DNA of 6,280 bases from CAVOBC01 sp963693635 (GTDB taxonomy: Bacteria > Pseudomonadota > Gammaproteobacteria > Pseudomonadales > Azotimanducaceae), in assembly GCA_963693635.1 (NCBI GenBank), contig CAVOBC010000290.1, positions 1 through 6,280 on the forward strand, written 5' to 3'. The notes beneath the pieces were generated by a model. It saw only the letters and a list, made by a program, of their open reading frames with translations. It was not told the DNA's origin and made no database searches. The stretch's first letter is position 1. Each line of letters starts with the position of its first letter. Positions 1 to 4,193 of the stretch are shown piece by piece. A program made the position numbers and the translations under genes.

Positions 1-1618
1 TGTCCAAAAGGTAGTCAATCGCCTGTTCCCGGGACCAACGATGGTGGTGGATTCCGGTGTCCACCACGAGTAGTGCCGCGCTCGTGAGTTGGCGTGCCAC
101 ATACCCGATCCGCGAGAGCTTGTCAGCGTAGAGACCGACCTCGCCGGCGAGGTGCTCGGCGTATCGGGCCCAGCCTTCCTCGAACGCTCGAAAGTGCGCA
201 TGCCGGCGAAACCGGGGCAAGTCCAGTTGTTGGGTGACCGCGGCCTGCAGATGACGGCCGGGCATCGTGTAATGGTAGGTGAGCGCAGGCAGTTCCCACA
301 GTGGCATCATCCCGAGATCGCTAAAGTTGACGCGAAAGTGTGCAGGGCGATCCAGACTAGCCGTGGCTGCAGAATACATCGCCTTGCTTGCACCGGCGTG
401 TCTGGTTGCTTCGATTGGCAGGATGACAAGGTCTGAGTCGGGCCGTGAATGAAGGAGGGTGGCCAATCGGTCGTTGACTCGCATCACGTGGGCTGTGGCG
501 TGGCTGAGGTAAGCCTGTCGACCGTCCTCATCGTTCGCGAGAAACGAGTCCGCATTTTTCTGCAGTTGACTGCGGGCGGCGCGAAGATCGTCCGGCAAGG
601 CGGCCGCTTTGAGCAGGGGGGCGAGTTCAGCCCGCCAGCGGGCAATCTCTTTGATCCCGAGTACGTGGATCTCGTCGGCGGTCATCCGGGTTGTGGTGGC
701 GAGGTGCAGCCGATGTGCGTAGAAAAGATCGCCGTCCGGCAACCGCCAGACACCCGCATCGGTGTCTGATGCGTCCCGGGAGGCTTCGAGTCGCTCGCAC
801 AGAAGACGGTTGGCAGGTCCAACGGAGTCGAGCAGCGCAGCATCAGCCTCGCGCGTCATCGCGGCTGCGTCCTCTTCCGGCAAGTGTTGCTGCTGGAGAC
901 GCCGAATGAACTCCGCCCGGAGTGGCGCGTCGTGAGGTGAGCTTGTGAACGGTGCGCCGTCAGTCTGCCCGCTACAGCTCGCCAGTATCTTGCGCAAAAG
1001 AAAGTCTGGAGGTCGGATGCCTTTGGCGCGTTGTTGGGAGAGAAGGTCAATGTGAGCCGCTACGTACGGTTTGATATTGTGCAATCGGGTGATGAATGAC
1101 GGAAGGTCATCCGGCCCGCGTTCTGGATGGTGTTCTATGAGGAAGCTGAGAATCTGTGATTGCACGCCCTGTCCTTCCGCCAGGCGGTAGTCGTGCAACC
1201 AGAATTGATGTGTGTCCCTGCGGATTTCCTCGTTGAATTCGGCAACCCGGTACGAAAGCCTGTTTGCGGCGGTCAGCAGATTGAGATTCACGCTCGCTGC
1301 AAGCTGTTGCCAATTTTCGGTCTCAGCGATATCCATGCTGCGGGCGTGATCGTAGCTGGTGTCGTTCCACTGCGTGTGGTCGCCCGGCAGGCCGAGTTCA
1401 GTCTCGAGTTGCGGCCGGTGATTCACGCGGTCGAGGAAAGATCGCTCAAACAGGGTCTCAGCGATGCGGTTTTCAAACTGGGGGATCAGCGCGGTTGTCG
1501 GCCTGCTGGTGGAGCATCCTGTTACCAACATCACCGCTATCATTAACATCACGACCAGCGAGGGCGCAATTAAAGGGTGGGCGGCCGAGTCACGCACAGC
1601 GTCGGGCTGTTTGGGCAT
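1..1618 (-). CDS. DUF885-family lipoprotein, C-terminus cut by the window edge; predicted metal site degenerate
   Basis: An uninterrupted minus-strand frame runs from ATG at 1618 to the left edge (539 codons, no stop). The first in-frame stop upstream lies 12 codons before this ATG, and no other ATG lies between, so the start is well bounded, although no clear Shine-Dalgarno sequence precedes it. The N-terminus has a hydrophobic stretch (about residues 16-34) ending in lipobox VTGC, with Cys35 followed by Ser, which predicts an outer-membrane-directed lipoprotein. Family marks seen: TADEIHVLGIKEIARW mid-protein, PALTYHYTMPGRHLQ (about 445-459), FEEGWARYAEHLAGE, and LVVDTGIHHHRWSREQAIDY (about 517-536) just before the edge. 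These identify DUF885 (Pfam PF05960), usually placed among peptidase-like metalloproteins, of unsettled function. The usual HE..PGHH.Q motif reads HY..PGRH.Q here (Tyr450, Arg455), so catalysis is doubtful. Family membership is secure; the loss of activity is inferred. Confidence 0.94.
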   Translation of the reverse strand, partial: MPKQPDAVRDSAAHPLIAPSLVVMLMIAVMLVTGCSTSRPTTALIPQFENRIAETLFERSFLDRVNHRPQLETELGLPGDHTQWNDTSYDHARSMDIAETENWQQLAASVNLNLLTAANRLSYRVAEFNEEIRRDTHQFWLHDYRLAEGQGVQSQILSFLIEHHPERGPDDLPSFITRLHNIKPYVAAHIDLLSQQRAKGIRPPDFLLRKILASCSGQTDGAPFTSSPHDAPLRAEFIRRLQQQHLPEEDAAAMTREADAALLDSVGPANRLLCERLEASRDASDTDAGVWRLPDGDLFYAHRLHLATTTRMTADEIHVLGIKEIARWRAELAPLLKAAALPDDLRAARSQLQKNADSFLANDEDGRQAYLSHATAHVMRVNDRLATLLHSRPDSDLVILPIEATRHAGASKAMYSAATASLDRPAHFRVNFSDLGMMPLWELPALTYHYTMPGRHLQAAVTQQLDLPRFRRHAHFRAFEEGWARYAEHLAGEVGLYADKLSRIGYVARQLTSAALLVVDTGIHHHRWSREQAIDYLLD

Positions 1619-1682
1619 GGGGAGGTCGATGGTTGCACCTGCGTTGCGGCCTCAATCGCGTCGGCCTGAGTCTGCGACTCTG

Positions 1683-1717
1683 AAAAAGTGCTGGGAAGCA
1701 CCGATTCAGCACCTTTT
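1683..1717 (-). terminator. Intrinsic terminator after the sulfurtransferase gene
   Basis: Read on the minus strand, AAAAGGTGCTG (1717-1707) pairs with CAGCACTTTTT (1693-1683), giving an 11-bp stem with one G.U wobble and a 13-nt loop. The T tract forms the end of the stem. The wobble becomes an A-C mismatch on the plus strand, so the hairpin fits minus-strand transcription better. It lies about 65 bp past the sulfurtransferase stop and 65 bp before the DUF885 start, which separates the two genes. Confidence 0.55.
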
Positions 1718-1782
1718 ATGGAACTAAAGCAATATTCTGCGGTGTTCTCTGCGCCATAGCGCGGTAATCACGTGAAATGCTG

Positions 1783-2697
1783 CTAGGGCTCTGCTCCATC
1801 ACGCTCCATGGGCAAGTCAGGCCGATTTGCCCACTCGGACATTGACCCGTCATAAAGTTGTCCCTTTGCCTCGTCGCCGGTCAGCGCCTGTGCAAAGAGG
1901 ATGACCGTTGCAGCGATTCCGCCGCCACAATAGGCGATTGTCTTTGTACAGGAATTTACTCCGGCCCCTTCGAGTCCCGCTATCAACTGCGCCGGTGGCA
2001 GGAAACATCCGTCGTCGTCCGTAAGTTCGAGGGCCGGCAACACGTTACTGCCTGGAATGCGACCGTCGCGACCGTATCCGGCTTCCGTGCCTGCGTGTTT
2101 TTCGCGTGACAGGGCATTGACGATGCAGACCGAGTCATCATCGATTGCTGCAAGCACCTCCGCCGCAGTCGCGACCCGACCGGCAATCGTATCCGCGCGA
2201 TACTGTGCTGGCGGGTACACGTTGGCGGTTTTCTCCACGGGCAACCCCGCGGCTTTCCACATACCCAGGCCGCCGTCCAGCACAGAGACGCGGGGGTGGC
2301 CGAAGGTTCGGAAAAGCCACCAGACCCTGGTGGCCCACATCACATGGCCGGTTGAATAGAGGATCACGTGGTCCGTGGTGCGAACGCCGGCGGCACCGGC
2401 GGCAAGCGCGAACTCCTCGGCAGCCGGCGTCATGAATCTGAGTGCATGATCGGCGGAGAGGTCGCGCGGCAGGTTGAGAAAGCCCGCGTCAGGAATGTGC
2501 CCCGACAGGTAGTCTGCCTCCGCTGCCTCCACCCGGTAGACGTCATCGACCGAGGGATGCAGGTGCGTCGTGCAGTCGAAAATTCGGACGTCGGAGTCAG
2601 CACGATGTGCGTGCAGCCACTCCCGATTCACGAGGAAGTCCTCGGGAGCGAGCCCCTCGCCATTCGTTTGCTCGGCTGAGGTCAAAGGATCGGTCAT
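1783..2697 (-). CDS. Two-domain rhodanese-type sulfurtransferase (thiosulfate/3-mercaptopyruvate type)
   Basis: Predicted to transfer sulfane sulfur from thiosulfate or 3-mercaptopyruvate to an acceptor such as cyanide or a thiol, in the cytoplasm; no signal peptide is seen. The ATG at 2697 gives 304 residues, near the usual 280-320 for tandem rhodaneses. An in-frame GTG at 2721 would add 8 residues; neither start has a well-spaced Shine-Dalgarno, so the choice is tentative. The N-terminal domain (about residues 20-155) shows YLSGHIPDAGFLNLP and VSVLDGGLGMW, and has no active-site Cys, as is normal for this domain. The C-terminal domain (about 170-295) carries the active-site loop AYCGGGIAAT with Cys257, then QLYDGSMSEWA. 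The loop CGGGIA matches neither the classic rhodanese CRKGVT nor the MST CGSGVT exactly, so the donor cannot be assigned. It is followed by a terminator and preceded by a repeat-rich gap. Confidence 0.93.
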   Translation of the reverse strand: MTDPLTSAEQTNGEGLAPEDFLVNREWLHAHRADSDVRIFDCTTHLHPSVDDVYRVEAAEADYLSGHIPDAGFLNLPRDLSADHALRFMTPAAEEFALAAGAAGVRTTDHVILYSTGHVMWATRVWWLFRTFGHPRVSVLDGGLGMWKAAGLPVEKTANVYPPAQYRADTIAGRVATAAEVLAAIDDDSVCIVNALSREKHAGTEAGYGRDGRIPGSNVLPALELTDDDGCFLPPAQLIAGLEGAGVNSCTKTIAYCGGGIAATVILFAQALTGDEAKGQLYDGSMSEWANRPDLPMERDGAEP

Positions 2698-2754
2698 CCT
2701 GATGAGATGTCGTGTAACCACGTCATGCTGGTCTGACTCGTTGTTGTCCCAAAA

Positions 2755-2769
2755 TTGTCATCCTGACAA
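2755..2769. repeat. Short inverted repeat upstream of the sulfurtransferase gene
   Basis: TTGTCA (2755-2760), spacer TCC, TGACAA (2764-2769) form perfect 6-bp arms. It sits about 58 bp upstream of the sulfurtransferase ATG, a position where an operator could act. On the minus strand it is followed by TTTT, so a weak hairpin terminator for read-through from the isomerase gene is the alternative. No protein can be named. Confidence 0.4.
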
Positions 2770-2782
2770 ATCCTGGGAGTCA

Positions 2783-2796
2783 GTTTGCAGGCAAAC
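2783..2796. repeat. Short near-palindrome GTTTGC-AG-GCAAAC
   Basis: Perfect 6-bp arms (2783-2788 and 2791-2796) are separated by only 2 nt. Such a tight spacer cannot make a normal RNA hairpin loop at full stem length, so a binding site for a dimeric DNA-binding protein is more plausible than a terminator. It lies 13 bp from the TTGTCA/TGACAA inverted repeat, in the same gap upstream of the sulfurtransferase gene. Confidence 0.4.
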
Positions 2797-2819
2797 CTCG
2801 CATGCTCTCGTAGAAAAGC

Positions 2820-2865
2820 GCCTTTGCAGAAAAGAGCCTTGCAGGAAAAGAGGCCTACAGAAAAT
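2820..2865. repeat. Imperfect 16-bp tandem repeat, about three copies
   Basis: Three adjacent units: GCCTTTGCAGAAAAGA (2820-2835), GCCTTGCAGGAAAAGA (2836-2851), and a diverged GGCCTACAGAAAAT (2852-2865). Units 1 and 2 differ at only two or three positions depending on gap placement. A further related core, TAGAAAAGC, lies just left of it (2811-2819). It is non-coding as far as I can see and fills the space between the isomerase stop and the sulfurtransferase upstream region. It could be replication slippage or a cluster of binding sites. Confidence 0.6.
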
Positions 2866-2885
2866 GGCGGTGCATCCACGCACCG
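2861..2885 (-). terminator. Possible terminator just after the isomerase stop
   Basis: On the minus strand, CGGTGC (2885-2880) and GCACCG (2873-2868) form a perfect 6-bp stem with a 6-nt loop, and a TTTT run follows two bases later (2864-2861). It begins 3 nt after the isomerase stop codon. The stem is short and the T run brief, so it may be only a weak terminator or an mRNA 3'-end stabiliser. Confidence 0.4.
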
Positions 2886-2887
2886 TG

Positions 2888-3487
2888 CTAGCTTGCCTGA
2901 TCGTTTCGCGTGATGGAACCGAGGTAGCCCCGATGGTGGCGCTTGCCGTATTCCTCGCGTGTAAAGCCCTTCAGCTCCAGCAGGGTCAAAGCGACTGCAT
3001 CGCTGATCGCATGCATGACGGCGATGGTAGCGCTGGGCGTCAGGTTTAGCGGGCACGGTTCTTCGATGTCCGGGCCCATGTCGAGGATGATCTGACAGTA
3101 ATCGCGCAAGCGGCTGTCAACGTGGGATGTGACCCCGATGGCTTTGCGGATGCCAAGTTGCTCGCTGATTTTCAGCATGTCCACGACTTCGTTGGATTTG
3201 CCGCTTGTGGAAAACGCGACGATGCAGTCGTCGGGGGTCAAAAGGCCGAGATCGCCGTGTCCGGCTTCAGCGGGGTGGATGTACACCGCGGGGGTGCCGG
3301 TCGACGACAAGGTGGCGGCGAGCTTGTGGGCGATGAAGCCGGCTTTGCCGATTCCGGTGGTAGCGACCTTGCCGGTGCAGTCTCGCAGACACTCCACCGC
3401 CTCGACGAACGCGTCGGTCACGCGGATCGCGGCGACCGCCTCCGCTTCTTTGCGGATGATCGTCATCATGTTGGTTTTGATGTCCAC
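2888..3487 (-). CDS. Single-domain SIS sugar-phosphate isomerase (arabinose-5-phosphate isomerase/KpsF type)
   Basis: Likely interconverts ribulose-5-phosphate and arabinose-5-phosphate, the entry step to Kdo and so to LPS or capsule, in the cytoplasm. The 199 residues are nearly all SIS domain: TGIGKAGFIAHK (44-55), STGTPAVYIHPAEAGHGDLG (62-81), STSGKSNE (93-100), EEPCPLNLTPSA (142-153), RHHRGYLG (183-190). Aligning by motif with E. coli KdsD, whose reported catalytic residues are Lys59, Glu111, Glu152 and His193, gives Lys48, Glu100, Glu143 and His184: all present. The pair of CBS domains that brings KdsD/KpsF/GutQ to about 320-330 residues is absent, and the frame ends naturally, so this is a short form and not a truncation by frameshift. 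The GTG at 3487 is chosen because AAGGG lies 9 nt upstream; ATG codons 7 and 8 are alternatives. A good -10 box lies upstream. Another SIS sugar isomerase with a different substrate is possible. Confidence 0.93.
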   Translation of the reverse strand: MDIKTNMMTIIRKEAEAVAAIRVTDAFVEAVECLRDCTGKVATTGIGKAGFIAHKLAATLSSTGTPAVYIHPAEAGHGDLGLLTPDDCIVAFSTSGKSNEVVDMLKISEQLGIRKAIGVTSHVDSRLRDYCQIILDMGPDIEEPCPLNLTPSATIAVMHAISDAVALTLLELKGFTREEYGKRHHRGYLGSITRNDQAS

Positions 3488-3496
3488 TTGCGTGCG

Positions 3497-3501
3497 CCCT
3501 T
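3497..3501 (-). promoter_or_regulatory. Shine-Dalgarno AAGGG deciding the isomerase GTG start
   Basis: AAGGG on the minus strand ends 9 nt before the GTG at 3487. The later ATG pair (codons 7-8) has no comparable purine stretch at proper spacing, which favours the GTG. Confidence 0.5.
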
Positions 3502-3520
3502 AAGGGGGTGGGTGAGCGTG

Positions 3521-3526
3521 ATTATA
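3521..3526 (-). promoter_or_regulatory. -10 box (TATAAT) of a promoter for the isomerase gene
   Basis: A perfect TATAAT on the minus strand lies in the 72-bp gap between the Nudix stop and the isomerase GTG. It would start transcription near 3514, leaving a leader of about 27 nt that contains the AAGGG ribosome site. At 16-18 bp spacing the -35 region is poor (CCTGCA/GCCTGC), so the promoter may need an activator. The isomerase is therefore probably expressed at least partly independently of the Nudix gene. Confidence 0.5.
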
Positions 3527-3537
3527 CGCGTGATGTC

Positions 3538-3567
3538 TGGATTGCAGGCGCAATGCCATTCAATCCA
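3538..3567. repeat. Inverted repeat at the Nudix stop, overlapping the -35 region of the isomerase promoter
   Basis: TGGATTG (3538-3544) and CAATCCA (3561-3567) are perfect 7-bp arms. Inside lies a second, competing pair ATTGC (3541-3545) and GCAAT (3550-3554). The outer arm overlaps the last codons of the Nudix gene. It could be a weak hairpin ending the Nudix transcript or a protein site next to the -10 box at 3521-3526; there is no T tract to favour termination. Confidence 0.35.
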
Positions 3568-3979
3568 TCGCGAGAAAGTCGAGTATCGTGGCCTGAATGT
3601 CTTTGTGGTACTCAAAGGCTGTCGCGACCTCGTTATGTGGCAGCCAGAGATGGCGAAGCATGTAATCTGCATCGTCGACCGGTTCCGGCGCGACAGGCAG
3701 TGGCGAGGCGAGATACCAGTGCGTGGTGCAGTCGTACAGCAGGCCATTCCATTCGAATGGATACGCCGTGACGCGGTGACTGCTCTCGTTCAGCCGCACG
3801 CGGTAACCACTCTCCTCACGCGTCTCGCGAATGGCCGCTTCGGCCGGCGTCTCGCCGGGCTCAATCGCGCCCCCGGGAATCGTCAGGAACGTGAATCCCG
3901 AGTTGGGGTCGCGCATCTCGATCGCGAGCAAGGCACCGTTGGCTACGCAGACGACGCCGGAGCGCAGGCGCGTGGGCAT
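3560..3979 (-). CDS. Nudix hydrolase
   Basis: Predicted Mg2+-dependent hydrolase of a nucleoside diphosphate linked to another group, cytoplasmic; the substrate cannot be read from sequence. The 139 residues are one Nudix domain of usual size. The Nudix box GX5EX7REUXEEXGU is intact: Gly37, Glu43, then RETREESGY (51-59), with the metal-binding glutamates present. The core begins LRSGVVCVANGALLAIE and the fold ends with LWLPHNEVATAFEYHKDI. The ATG at 3979 is chosen because AAAAAGG lies 9 nt upstream; an ATG 9 nt earlier touches the same purines, and a start at 4057 (165 residues) adds an Arg-rich, unsupported extension with no ribosome site. The strong terminator at 4176-4144 isolates it from the upstream CHRD gene. 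The gap 3980-4143 has only a weak promoter-like TATATC (4042-4037). Confidence 0.93.
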   Translation of the reverse strand: MPTRLRSGVVCVANGALLAIEMRDPNSGFTFLTIPGGAIEPGETPAEAAIRETREESGYRVRLNESSHRVTAYPFEWNGLLYDCTTHWYLASPLPVAPEPVDDADYMLRHLWLPHNEVATAFEYHKDIQATILDFLAMD

Positions 3980-3988
3980 GGCGATCAT

Positions 3989-3995
3989 CCTTTTT
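3989..3995 (-). promoter_or_regulatory. Shine-Dalgarno AAAAAGG deciding the Nudix start
   Basis: AAAAAGG on the minus strand ends 9 nt before the ATG at 3979. The nearer ATG at 3988 directly abuts these purines, too close for initiation, and the in-frame ATG at 4057 has no such site. Confidence 0.5.
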
Positions 3996-4143
3996 AGGTG
4001 GAACGGCAGAAGAGTGTCGGCATGAGCGCGTCGGCGGATATAAAGCGCCGCGGGCATGAAGGCGCAGCCGCGGGAATGGCAAGCGTTGCAGCGGGCATGG
4101 ACCCTCGCGCTCTTCCGGAACGGTCAGTCGGCGTGCCCAGACC

Positions 4144-4176
4144 AAAAAAAAGGAGCGATCCTTAGATCACCCCTTT
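4144..4176 (-). terminator. Strong intrinsic terminator of the CHRD-protein gene
   Basis: On the minus strand, AAAGGGGTGATC (4176-4165) pairs over 12 bp with GATCGCTCCTTT (4160-4149), with two G.U wobbles and a 4-nt TAAG loop. Eight T residues (4151-4144) follow, overlapping the stem end. It begins 17 nt after the stop codon at 4196-4194. The plus-strand reading has mismatches and lacks a comparable T tract, so the orientation is clear. Confidence 0.88.
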
Positions 4177-4193
4177 CCTCAAGCCACTCGTTA

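Noticed and set aside
89..1546. Several plus-strand frames (89-436, 449-769, 1160-1546) suggesting a plus-strand region
   Set aside because: The minus strand holds one continuous 539-codon frame with clear DUF885 motifs and a lipobox across the same span.
2330..2360. Missing cysteine in the first rhodanese domain of the sulfurtransferase
   Set aside because: Two-domain sulfurtransferases normally have a catalytically silent N-terminal domain; the C-terminal Cys is present, so this is not a defect.
2820..2865. The 16-bp tandem repeats as a CRISPR array
   Set aside because: The units abut directly without spacers, are too short and too diverged, and no cas gene is nearby.
2694..3056. A 120-codon minus-strand frame covering the isomerase-sulfurtransferase gap and overlapping the sulfurtransferase start by ATGA
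   Set aside because: Nearly half of it overlaps the end of the isomerase in another frame, the composition is Arg/Cys/His-rich without motifs, and its middle translates the tandem repeat. The ATGA overlap is probably chance.
3122..3997. A 291-codon plus-strand open frame opposite the isomerase and Nudix genes
   Set aside because: It runs antisense across two well-identified genes and the gap between them, has no recognisable motif, and is the kind of long antisense frame expected in GC-rich coding DNA.
4037..4042. TATATC on the minus strand as a -10 box for the Nudix gene
   Set aside because: No acceptable -35 hexamer lies 16-18 bp upstream; the match alone is too weak to list as a promoter.
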